The notes under the pieces are model-generated. The model made no database searches. It was not told where the DNA came from and saw only the letters and a program-made list of their open reading frames with translations. Below, one piece after another: positions 1 to 12,149 of a stretch of DNA of 64,000 nt. Origin of the DNA: DATAGF01 sp963813355 (GTDB lineage: Bacteria > Actinomycetota > Thermoleophilia > Miltoncostaeales > Miltoncostaeaceae); contig CAWEYS010000023.1 of assembly GCA_963813355.1 (NCBI GenBank), forward strand, positions 248,001-312,000, in the 5' to 3' direction. How positions within the stretch are numbered: the stretch's first letter is position 1; the number at the start of each line of letters is the position of its first letter. The translations under genes and the position numbers were made by a program.

Positions 1-329
1 AGGAGGTACGGCGTCTTCCAGCTCTTCCAGCTGCGGAAGTAGCTGAACCCGGCGCCCGTCTCGGGCTCGAGTCTGGCCTTCGCCTCCATGTGGTCGGCCC
101 AATCGCCCTTCAAGACGCCGTCGTAGTTGACGACGCGCATCCGGAGGTTGACTCGGGCACGGACGGTGTTGCCCGCGCTGGGGACGCACTGGACGCTCTT
201 GGTCCAGTAGGTGTGAATCAGGGTGGGGGCCTTCGCCTGAGCCGGCTCGGGGGAGGCCGCCGTGAAGGCCAGTGCGCCGGCGATGGCAGCCGGGGCCAGA
301 AGGCCGGCCAAGAGTGGATGAGCGCGCAT
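1..329 (-). CDS. Secreted hypothetical protein, 3' end outside window
   Basis: The frame opens with ATG at 329 and stays open to the window edge, so about 109 N-terminal residues are visible. It begins with a classic signal peptide: Arg-His, then a hydrophobic stretch rich in Leu and Ala (LLAGLLAPAAIAGALAF), then an Ala-rich cleavage region near residue 30. The mature part has one visible Cys and many Arg, Lys and Trp residues, with no domain I recognise. A 17-bp palindrome lies 30 bp upstream of the start and may control it. It is transcribed in the same direction as rpoD but separated from it by 316 bp. Function unknown. Confidence 0.7.
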   Translation of the reverse strand, partial: MRAHPLLAGLLAPAAIAGALAFTAASPEPAQAKAPTLIHTYWTKSVQCVPSAGNTVRARVNLRMRVVNYDGVLKGDWADHMEAKARLEPETGAGFSYFRSWKSWKTPYL

Positions 330-358
330 GTCGGACCTCGTCTTCAATCCTCGGAGAC

Positions 359-375
359 GGCATGGATTCCATGCC
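359..375. promoter_or_regulatory. 17-bp palindrome upstream of the secreted-protein gene
   Basis: GGCATGG and CCATGCC are perfect inverted arms separated by ATT. The site lies 30 bp upstream of the ATG at 329, where an operator or the leader of that gene would sit. No regulator is assigned. Confidence 0.4.
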
Positions 376-573
376 CGAGCCGGCGCAGACGCCTGGCTCG
401 GTTACCGTGCTTCGGCAGGCGGCCCGGTGCGCTTGAGGGCCGTCCGGGGGGTGGGCAGCGGGTTGCCCCCCCGGAGGTACGGGGCACGGGACCCCTCCGG
501 CCCCGTGGACGGTGTCGCTCGTGAGGTGCAGTTCCCGGCGGCCGTCCCCGCCGAAGGCGGTGCCGCCGGTCCA

Positions 574-600
574 CATATGCGCCCGGCCAGGGCGCATATG
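574..600. repeat. Perfect 11-bp inverted repeat ending in CATATG
   Basis: CATATGCGCCC (574-584) and GGGCGCATATG (590-600) are perfectly complementary with a 5-nt loop. It sits just beyond the hairpin that follows rpoD. There is no T-run on either side, so it may be an operator or a second transcript-end hairpin. Confidence 0.5.
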
Positions 601-606
601 GCCTCC

Positions 607-630
607 GCCGGGCCCGCTAAGAGGCCCGGC
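607..630 (-). terminator. Hairpin after rpoD
   Basis: GCCGGGCC (607-614) pairs with GGCCCGGC (623-630) across an 8-nt loop, 16 bp past the rpoD stop codon. No U-tract follows, which is common for high-GC actinobacterial terminators. Confidence 0.5.
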
Positions 631-645
631 GCAGGCTGTCGCGTC

Positions 646-1716
<1,071 letters not shown>

Positions 1717-1720
1717 CGCC

Positions 1721-3433
1721 CTAGGAGTCCCCTCGGAGCGCGGCGCGCACGCGCTGCTCGAGCTCCACGGTTCGCAGGTACCCGTCCTCGTCGCCGGCCG
1801 CGCGCTGCTCCGCGGCCCGGCGCCGCAGCATCGGCAGCTCGACCCGGTAGGCCGCCTCGCGCAGCTCGGTCTCGCTCACCTCGGCGTCGGCGACCCCGAC
1901 CCGGACGGCGAGGGAGACGTCCGCGAGGTCGGCCGGCCACGCGTCGAGGTCGGCGTCGCCCGAGCGCAGCAGCTCGAAGGCTCGGCGGTGCTCCTCGACC
2001 TCGAAGGCCTCGGCGGGCAACGAGTCGAGGAACGTGCGGGCCGCGTCCGGCAGGGCGACGGCCATCGCGAGGAACCGGCGCTCGCGGACCTCCTGGGGCG
2101 AGAGCTCCGCCCGGGGCAGGACGGCGGCCGGCGGCGCGTCCTGACGCACCGACTGGCGGAGCCTCTCTTCCAACCCCTGGGAAAGCTGAAGAAGACCTGC
2201 CGCCAAGCGAACCCCATCGTCTTTCTCGACCCTGTCATCCGGAAGCGCCTTCAACAGGCCGGCGATGGCCTCGAGCGCTTCCTGACGGCCCCGGGGGGAG
2301 GGCCCCGCCCGTCGTACGCGCGAGCGGATCAGGGAAGCTACCAGAGGTTCGGACTCGTCCACAGCCCTGAACAGGGTGCCGCGGCCCTCCTCGTCCCCCG
2401 CGAGGTCGCCCGGGTCCCGGCCCGGGGGGAGCCGAACGGCCGAGAACGAGAGCTGGACGCCCACCGCGGCCTCGACGCTCCGCCACGCGGCGTGCTCGCC
2501 GGCCTCGTCCGAGTCGAAGCAGAGCCTGACCTCCGCGGCCCACCGCTGGAGGAGGCGGAGCTGCTCGGTCGTGAGCGACGTGCCCATGCACGCGACGGCC
2601 GACTCCACGCCGGCGGCCGTGAGGCCCATGACGTCGGTGTAGCCCTCGGCGACGACGAAGTACTTCGACCGGGAGGCGGCGCTGCGGGCCTGGTTGAGGC
2701 CGAAGACGAGCGTGCGCTTCCTGAAGTGATCGCCCTCGGGCGAGTTGACGTACTTCGCACGCTCGTTGGGGTCGAGGGTCCGCCCGCCGAACCCCTGCAC
2801 CTTCCCCTGGCTGTCCGAGATCGGGAACATGACCCGCGAGGTGAAGAAGTCCGCTCCCCCGGCCCGGGAGAGCCCGGCGCTCTGCAGGGCCGCCCGGGAG
2901 AAGCCCTCCTTGAGCGCGCGCTCCGTGAGGATCGTGCCTCGGCTCGGCGCGTAGCCGATCCGGAAGCGGCGCATCAGCTCCTCGTCGAAGCCGCGGCCGA
3001 AGAGGTAGTCGCGCGCCGGCGCGGCCTCGCCCGCCTGCCAGAGGTAGCTCTCGTAGAAGGCGGCCGCCCTCTCCAGGAGCTGCTCCCGGTGCCGTTTCGC
3101 CTCGCGGCGCGCCTGGGCCGGGGCGTCCTCCTGGGTGTACTCGACCGGGATGCCGAAGCGCTCTGCGAGCTGCTCGATCGCCTCGAAGAAGCTGCCCGCG
3201 CCCTCCTGCTCCCGCATCCAGTCGATGGCGTCGCCCGTCGCGCCGCAGCCGTGGCAGTAGTAGCGGCGGAAGTCCGGGGGGAGCAGGCTGAACGAGGGCG
3301 TCCGCTCGTCGTGGAACGGGCACCGCCCCCACCAGCGCCCGCTGCGGCGGACGAGGCTGACCCGACCCCTGATCAGCTCGACGAGGTCCGAGCCCTCCCG
3401 GACCGCGTCGATCGTCGCCTGGTTCGGTGGCAC
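1721..3433 (-). CDS. dnaG: DNA primase
   Basis: Synthesises RNA primers for replication. I choose the GTG at 3433 (protein begins PPNQATIDAVREGSDLVELI) because the open frame upstream of it has no primase similarity; this gives 570 residues. The CHC2 zinc finger is clear (Cys38, His41, Cys60, Cys63). The RNA-polymerase core has FGGRTLDPNERAKYVNSPE and the Toprim motifs VVAEGYTDVMGL and CFDSDEAGEHA with the metal-binding acids. The C-terminal part is the variable DnaB-interaction region. It is followed after 4 bp by rpoD and starts head-to-head with msrA across an 85-bp gap that must contain both promoters. Confidence 0.96.
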   Translation of the reverse strand: MPPNQATIDAVREGSDLVELIRGRVSLVRRSGRWWGRCPFHDERTPSFSLLPPDFRRYYCHGCGATGDAIDWMREQEGAGSFFEAIEQLAERFGIPVEYTQEDAPAQARREAKRHREQLLERAAAFYESYLWQAGEAAPARDYLFGRGFDEELMRRFRIGYAPSRGTILTERALKEGFSRAALQSAGLSRAGGADFFTSRVMFPISDSQGKVQGFGGRTLDPNERAKYVNSPEGDHFRKRTLVFGLNQARSAASRSKYFVVAEGYTDVMGLTAAGVESAVACMGTSLTTEQLRLLQRWAAEVRLCFDSDEAGEHAAWRSVEAAVGVQLSFSAVRLPPGRDPGDLAGDEEGRGTLFRAVDESEPLVASLIRSRVRRAGPSPRGRQEALEAIAGLLKALPDDRVEKDDGVRLAAGLLQLSQGLEERLRQSVRQDAPPAAVLPRAELSPQEVRERRFLAMAVALPDAARTFLDSLPAEAFEVEEHRRAFELLRSGDADLDAWPADLADVSLAVRVGVADAEVSETELREAAYRVELPMLRRRAAEQRAAGDEDGYLRTVELEQRVRAALRGDS

Positions 3434-3518
3434 CCTGCTGAGGATACGGGGGACGGGGAGGGCGGTGACAGCGGCGCTATCCTCGAGGCGAGGGACGGCG
3501 ACGGCGATCGGAGGAGCA

Positions 3519-4175
3519 ATGGGTCTGTTCTCGACGACGAAGGCACGCATGCCCGACCCGGAGCGGGCCCCTCGCGGCCGCGAGCAGCGCATGCCCGTCC
3601 CCGCCCGCCACGAGGTCCTCGGCACGCCGCTCGAGCCGCCCTTCCCCGAGGGGGCCGAGCTGGCCCTCTTCGGCATGGGGTGCTTCTGGGGCGCCGAGCG
3701 CATCTTCTGGCAGGCGCCGGGCGTGATCAGCACGTCCGTCGGATACGCCGGGGGGTACACGCCGAACCCCACCTACGAGGAGGTCTGCTCGGGGCGGACC
3801 GGCCACAACGAGGTCGTGAGGGTCGTCTTCGACCCGTCGGCCACGAGCTACGAGGCGCTCCTGAAGCTCTTCTGGGAGGGCCACGACCCGACCCAGGGGA
3901 TGCGCCAGGGCAACGACGTCGGCAGCCAGTACCGGTCGGGCGTCTACACGTACTCGGACGCCCAGCGCGAGGCCGCCGAGGCGTCGCGCGAGGCCTACGG
4001 GCGGCGGCTCGCCGAGGCCGGCCACGGCGCGATCACCACCGAGATCACGGACGCCCCCGACTTCTACTACGCCGAGGACTACCACCAGCAGTACCTGGCC
4101 AAGGTGCCCAACGGGTACTGCGGCCTCGGGGGCACGGGCGTGAGCTGCCCGGTCGGGGTGGCGTCCGCCGACTGA
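3519..4175 (+). CDS. msrA: Peptide-methionine (S)-S-oxide reductase MsrA
   Basis: Repairs oxidised methionine (S-sulfoxide form) in proteins. The catalytic GCFWG motif is at residues 54-58 with nucleophile Cys55; further family blocks are visible (VGYAGGYTPNPTYEEVCSG, GHNEVVRVVFDP, GNDVGSQYRSGVY) and a C-terminal Cys pair at GYCGLGGTGVSC can serve as resolving cysteines. The frame is open further upstream, but the ATG at 3519 has a strong Shine-Dalgarno (GGAGGAGC) and gives 218 residues with a natural N-terminus (MGLFSTTKARMPDPERA). The gene is divergent from dnaG and convergent with the helix-hairpin-helix gene; its stop codon lies in the loop of a hairpin. Confidence 0.96.
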   Translation: MGLFSTTKARMPDPERAPRGREQRMPVPARHEVLGTPLEPPFPEGAELALFGMGCFWGAERIFWQAPGVISTSVGYAGGYTPNPTYEEVCSGRTGHNEVVRVVFDPSATSYEALLKLFWEGHDPTQGMRQGNDVGSQYRSGVYTYSDAQREAAEASREAYGRRLAEAGHGAITTEITDAPDFYYAEDYHQQYLAKVPNGYCGLGGTGVSCPVGVASAD

Positions 4176-4184
4176 GCGGACGCC
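4160..4184. terminator. Hairpin overlapping the msrA stop, between convergent genes
   Basis: GGCGTCCGC (4160-4168) and GCGGACGCC (4176-4184) form a perfect 9-bp stem with a 7-nt loop that contains the msrA stop codon TGA. An overlapping alternative stem (CTGAGCG 4172-4178 with CGCTCAG 4191-4197) also exists. The position between convergent genes fits a bidirectional terminator. Confidence 0.5.
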
Positions 4185-4193
4185 GGCGGGCGC

Positions 4194-4637
4194 TCAGAGC
4201 GCGCGCACCAGCATGACGATGATGACGAGCTCGACCAGGACGATGAGCCCGATCAGGACGGCGTTGCCGACGTTCTCGGTCGCGAAGGCCCAAAGGCGGG
4301 CCACCGGGGATCCGGGCTCCTCGTCGAGCTCGAGGGCGGGCTCGGGCGCGGCGCCGTTCATTGCCCGCAGCGACTCGGCGAGGGCGCGGTCGGGGTCGAG
4401 CATGGCGTCGGTGGTGATGTAGGTGAACGGGTCGGCCCGGACGTGCGGCCGCAGCCCATCGAGCACCCGCGGCGAGATGCCCCTGACCTCGGCGAGCTGA
4501 TCGACCGACTCGAACCCGCCGTGCTCCTCGCGCCAGGCGACGATGCGGCGCGCGAGCGCGGGGCCGACGCCCGAGAGCTCGCGAAGCTCGTCCTCCGTGG
4601 CGGAGGAGAGGTCGATGGTGTCGTGGTACGCGTGCAC
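4194..4637 (-). CDS. Helix-hairpin-helix protein with C-terminal membrane anchor
   Basis: 147 residues from a GTG start at 4637. Residues about 8-60 form a ComEA-type helix-hairpin-helix pair: DLSSATEDELRELSGVGPALARRIVAWR then FESVDQLAEVRGISPRVLDGL. The C-terminal about 25 residues (NAVLIGLIVLVELVIIVMLV) are a single membrane helix. In ComEA the membrane anchor is N-terminal and the HhH domain binds DNA outside the cell; here the order is reversed, so a C-tail-anchored protein with the HhH domain probably in the cytoplasm is more likely. DNA binding is expected of the fold but the role is unknown. It is convergent with msrA. Confidence 0.75.
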   Translation of the reverse strand: MHAYHDTIDLSSATEDELRELSGVGPALARRIVAWREEHGGFESVDQLAEVRGISPRVLDGLRPHVRADPFTYITTDAMLDPDRALAESLRAMNGAAPEPALELDEEPGSPVARLWAFATENVGNAVLIGLIVLVELVIIVMLVRAL

Positions 4638-4720
4638 CGGCGGAAGGGTACCTCTCCGCCATCGGGTGGGCGTAAACGTTTCGTTGGAAGATCGTTCGCA
4701 GGCCGACGGCGCGGCGGGTG

Positions 4721-5734
4721 CTACAGCGGGCCCTCGCTCGGCATGAACGCCTCGGCGTAGGCCCGCAGGGCGTAGCGGTCGGTCATCCCCGCCACGAAGT
4801 CGGTCGCCCTGGTGACGGGGTCCGGCTCGGGCGAGGGCGGCAGCAGCTCGGGGCGCTCGCAGAGGCGCGTGAAGAGCGCGCGCACCACGCCGCCGGCGCG
4901 CTCGGCCTCGAGGCCGGCCGGCGGGGCGAGGTAGACGTTGCGGAACATGAAGGCGCGCAGCCGCAGGAAGGCGGCGCCGACGTCCGCGGTCTGGCGGATC
5001 TCGTCGGAGTCCCGGCTCGCCTCGACCACGTCGGAGACGAGCGTCGTCAGGCGGCGCGAGGTGGAGTCGCCCAGCGCGGCGACCTCGTCGGCGGGCAGGT
5101 CGGTGCGCGAGAGCACGCCGGCCCGGAGGGCGTCGTCGATGTCGTGGTTGACGTACGCCACCCGGTCCATCAGGCGCACGACCTGGCCCTCGAGGGTGGC
5201 CGGGCGCCCCGGGCCCGTGTGGTGGAGGATGCCGTCGCGCACCTCGCGGGTGAGGTTGAGGCCCCGCCCGTCGCGCTCGAGCACGTCGACGACCCGGAGG
5301 CTCTGGACGTTGTGCTCGAAGCGCCGCCCGTGGCGCTCGCGCAGGAGCTCGTCGAGCGCGGCCTCGCCCGCGTGGCCGAAGGGGGCGTGCCCGAGATCGT
5401 GCCCCATCGCGATCGCCTCCACCAGGTCCTCGTTCAGCTCGAGCGCGCGCGCCACGGTGCGCGACAGCGCCGACACCTCGAGGGTGTGGGTGAGCCGCGT
5501 GCGGTAGTGGTCGCCCGCCGGCGCCACGAAGACCTGGGTCTTGTGCTTGAGGCGGCGGAAGGAGGTGGTGTGGAGGATGCGGTCGCGGTCGCTCTGGAAC
5601 GCGGTCCGCAGCGGGTCGGGCTCCTCCGGGCGCGCGCGGACCGCGCGCTCGGCGCGCGCGGCGCGGGGGCCGAGGGGAGGCTCGCGGCGACCCGTCGTCA
5701 GGGCCCCTGGCCGAGCGGGATCGGGAAGACCCAC
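4721..5734 (-). CDS. dGTP triphosphohydrolase-like HD domain protein
   Basis: Member of the deoxyguanosinetriphosphate triphosphohydrolase-like family, which removes triphosphate from dNTPs. The HD-domain metal ligands are visible: TRLTHTLEVS (first His), GHDLGHAPFGHAGE (the HD pair) and YVNHDIDD (last Asp). The N-terminal block FQSDRDRILHTTSFRRLKHKTQVF is characteristic of the family. No ATG is available near the N-terminus; the best start is GTG at 5734, giving 337 residues and a 37-bp overlap with the end of the upstream gene. A CTG about 33 bases further in is an alternative. The overlap suggests co-transcription with the 244-residue hypothetical gene. Confidence 0.88.
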   Translation of the reverse strand: MGLPDPARPGALTTGRREPPLGPRAARAERAVRARPEEPDPLRTAFQSDRDRILHTTSFRRLKHKTQVFVAPAGDHYRTRLTHTLEVSALSRTVARALELNEDLVEAIAMGHDLGHAPFGHAGEAALDELLRERHGRRFEHNVQSLRVVDVLERDGRGLNLTREVRDGILHHTGPGRPATLEGQVVRLMDRVAYVNHDIDDALRAGVLSRTDLPADEVAALGDSTSRRLTTLVSDVVEASRDSDEIRQTADVGAAFLRLRAFMFRNVYLAPPAGLEAERAGGVVRALFTRLCERPELLPPSPEPDPVTRATDFVAGMTDRYALRAYAEAFMPSEGPL

Positions 5735-6432
5735 GGGCCCGGGACGCTCCGCTCGGACCCGCCCTCGTCGCCCACCGTGCCGATCGTGACCGTCAGCAGC
5801 GCGACGGTCTCGGGGATCGCCGGGGCGAGGGCGAAGGCCCCCTCCAGCCGGTTGCCCTCGGGGGCGCTCTCGACGCACGCGACCCGGTACAGCCGGGCCG
5901 AGTCGTCGACGGCGATCACGTCGAGAACGCTCATGCGGCGACGGGTCGCGGCGTCCGAGGCCCGGCACATGAACCGGAGCCGGGCACCGTCGTCGTGGCG
6001 CTCCAGGGCGGTGAGGGCGATGTCGAGGCCGGCGACGGACTGGACCTGGCCGATGGGCACCACGCCGCGCAGCGTCGCGGGGCCGAACGCGAGGGCATCG
6101 GGGAACGGCTCGGGCACGGCGCCCCACTCCTCCGGCGGGGTCGCCGCGTCCTCCGCGAGCGGGATCGCGTCCGGCGAGCGATGCTTCCAGATTCCCGGCG
6201 CCTCGCGGAAGAGCGCCACGAGGGCCCGGTGCGAGAGCGCCCGGCCGTCGTCGGGCACGTAGACGCCCCGGCGCTCGCCGGGCCCGCGCACCAGGTCGAG
6301 GAACGCGGCCGGCGGGCCGGCCGCGCCCGAGCGGTCGGCGTAGTGCAGCCGGTCGATCCGCCAGCCCTCGATCAGCAGCTCAACCAGGTCGCCGAGGCTC
6401 GCGAGCTCGAACCGCTCGCGGCCGAGGGCCAT
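5698..6432 (-). CDS. Hypothetical protein, 244 residues
   Basis: ATG start at 6432, ending in an overlap with the dGTPase-like gene. I do not recognise the family. It has no signal peptide or membrane helix and looks like a soluble alpha/beta protein, with a tract IDRLHYADRSG followed by FLDLVRGPGERRGVYVPDDGRALSHRALVALFREAPGIWKHR. Several stretches could be strands (VLDVIAVDDSARLYRVACVES, VALLTVTIGTVG). It lies 22 bp after ppdK in the opposite order of transcription, that is, downstream genes follow it on the minus strand. Its steady position between ppdK and the dGTPase suggests a real gene rather than a chance frame. Confidence 0.65.
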   Translation of the reverse strand: MALGRERFELASLGDLVELLIEGWRIDRLHYADRSGAAGPPAAFLDLVRGPGERRGVYVPDDGRALSHRALVALFREAPGIWKHRSPDAIPLAEDAATPPEEWGAVPEPFPDALAFGPATLRGVVPIGQVQSVAGLDIALTALERHDDGARLRFMCRASDAATRRRMSVLDVIAVDDSARLYRVACVESAPEGNRLEGAFALAPAIPETVALLTVTIGTVGDEGGSERSVPGPWVFPIPLGQGP

Positions 6433-6454
6433 CCGCGCCCCCCGAGCCCGGCGC

Positions 6455-9105
<2,651 letters not shown>

Positions 9106-9109
<4 letters not shown>

Positions 9110-11194
9110 CGGGATCCTCCCCCCTCGGTCACCCTCTCGAAGTCGGCCACCCGCCCGAGCAGCTCGGCCGCGTCGCGCACCAGCGCGTAGCGGCGGGCCC
9201 GCACGCCGGGATCGTCGGCGTTGACCAGGACGTCCGTGAAGAAGCGGTCCACGGCGGGGGCCAGCCCGGCGGCGGCCGCCAGCGCCGCCGCCGGGTCGCG
9301 CGCCTCGCGCGCGGCCTCGATGGCGGGCCGGGCGGCCTCGACCGCCTCGCGCAGGGCCGCCTCGCCGGGGTCGTCGCCCGGCGCCGGGGCGATCTCGTCG
9401 CCGGGGCCCTTGCGCGCGATGCGCGCCAGGCGGGTGGCCGCGGTCCAGGCGTCCGCGAAGGACTCGGTCCCGCGCGCGGCGTCGAGCCCCCGCGCCCACG
9501 CCGCGGTGGACGGCGCCCCGCCGAGCCCCGCGCCCATCGCCGCGGCGGCCGCCTCGGCGCCCACGCCCTCCTCGGCGAGCAGGTAGGCGAGCCGGTCGCC
9601 CAGGAACTCCACGACCTGATACACCGCCTCGTCCTCGGGCACCGTCAGCTCCGCCCCCTGGGCGGCGAGGCGCCCGTAGGCCGGTCGCAGCAGGTCGCAC
9701 GGGTCGGCGTCCCAGTCGCGGTCGAGGGCGATCCGCACGAGCCCGGCGGCGGCGCGCCGGAGGCCGTAGGGGTCCTTGGAGCCGGTCGGCGCCTCGCCGA
9801 CGGCGAACGCGCCGATCAGGTTGTCGACCTTCTCGCCGGCCGCCAGGATCGCCCCCGCCGTCTCCGAGGGGAGCGGCGAGTCGGGGCCCTCGGGCAGGTA
9901 CTGCTCCTCGACCGCGAGCGCGACGGCCTCGTCGACCCCCTCCAACCGGGCGTACACCGCGGCCGCGTAGCCCTCGAGCTCGGAGAACTCCGCGACCAGC
10001 ACGGACCCCTGGTCAACCTTGGCGAGGCGGGCCGCCTCGGCGGCCGTCCGGGCGGCCTCGTCGCCCGCCCCCGTCGCGGCGGCGATGTCGGCGACGCCGG
10101 CGACGAGCCGGTCGCGCTTGTCGGCCATCGATCCCAGGCGGGCGTGGAAGACGATCGCGCCGAGGCGCGCGTCGAGCGCCTCGAGGCCCGCCTCGCGATC
10201 GCGCTCGAAGCTGAACTCGGCGTCCTGGAGGCGCGCGTCGAGCACGTCCTCGTAGCCGCGCGCGATCATCCCGGCGTGTGCCGGGTCGCCGTTGGAGACC
10301 GCCAGGAAAGCCGGTCGCAGGTCGCCGTCGGCGCCCTCGAGAGGGAAGTAGCGCTGGTGCCCCTGCATCGCGGTCACGAGCACGCGCGGCGGCAGCGCGA
10401 GGTGCCGGGGGTCGAAGCGCCCGGTCACCACGCTCGGCCACTCCACCAGGAACACGACCTCGTCGAGCTTGCCGCCGGGGTCGCGCCAGGCGGCGTCCGC
10501 CTCGGCCGCGGCCGCGTCGAGGTCGGACACGATGCGGGCGCGCCGCCGCTCGTGGTCGGCGATCACCGCCGCCGACTCGAGCGCCTGGTGGTAGGAGCGG
10601 GCGTCGCCGATCTCCACGGGGCCGCCCAGGAAGCGGTGGCCCTGGCTCCGGCCGCCGGCGACCAGCCCGTACAGCTCGAACGGGACGTCCCGCTCGTCGA
10701 CCTTGGCGACGATCCAGCGCACGGGGCGGGAGAACCTCAGGCCGGTCCCGTCCCCCCAGCGCATGGTCTTGGAGAAGCGCAGGCCGCCGATCAGCCGGGC
10801 GACCACCTCGGGCACGAGCTCCTCGACGGGACGCCCCTCCTCGCGGCGTTCGGCGAACACGAAGCGGCGCCCGTTCTCCTCGTCCACGACCAGGCTCTCG
10901 ACCGCGACGCCCTGCCCGCGGGCGAAGCCCTCGGCCGCGCGCGTGGGCGCGCCCTCGCCGTCGAAGGCCGCCTCGGCCGACGGCCCGCGCACGCGCCGCG
11001 AGGTCGCCGCGACGCCCTCCGGCACCCCGGACGCGACGAGGGCGAACCGGCGCGGGGCGACCGCCAGCTCGACCGTGCGGGGCGCCTCCAGGCCGAGCGC
11101 CTCGAGCGAGGTGGCGAAGAGCTCCGGGGCCTGGGCGATGATCTCGCGGCAGGCGCTCGACGGGAGCTCCTCGCAGCCGACCTCGACGAGGAGG

Positions 11195-11202
<8 letters not shown>
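9106..11202 (-). CDS. glyS: Glycyl-tRNA synthetase beta subunit
   Basis: 698 residues, the full length of the bacterial beta subunit, which carries the tRNA-recognition and HD-like domains of the alpha2-beta2 enzyme. The N-terminus DLLVEVGCEELPSSACREI and internal blocks FSKTMRWGD, FSRPVRWIV, VLVTAMQGHQRYFPL and the KVDNLIGAFAVGEAPTGSKDPYGLRRAA segment match the family. The start overlaps the glyQ stop by 8 bp and its own stop overlaps ppdK, so all three are likely one transcript. Many actinobacteria instead use a single-chain glycyl-tRNA synthetase, so this two-subunit form is a taxonomic clue. Confidence 0.96.
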
Positions 11203-12079
<877 letters not shown>

Positions 12080-12149
12080 GGGCGTCAGTCTATCCGGCCC
12101 TCGAGCGGCGCCTTGACCGTCCGCCGAGACCCGGCATCATCCCCCGGGG

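Larger units (their letters stand above)
330..645. other. Intergenic region between rpoD and the secreted-protein gene
   Basis: I see no convincing coding sequence in these 316 bases; the open frames here are shadows with no start signal or recognisable product. The region contains three inverted repeats, listed separately (359-375, 574-600, 607-630). It must hold the 3' end of the rpoD transcript and the promoter of the downstream secreted-protein gene. No clear -35/-10 pair could be assigned. Confidence 0.6.

Noticed and set aside
4639..4660. GGCGGA...TCCGCC with an inner GGTACC before the helix-hairpin-helix gene
   Set aside because: The arms are only 6 bp and the inner part is imperfect; I could not call it an operator with confidence.
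9110..9700. Long N-terminal extension of ppdK in its open frame
   Set aside because: The extra 197 codons are Arg-Gly-rich shadow of glyS; the true start at 9109 has a Shine-Dalgarno and matches the family N-terminus.
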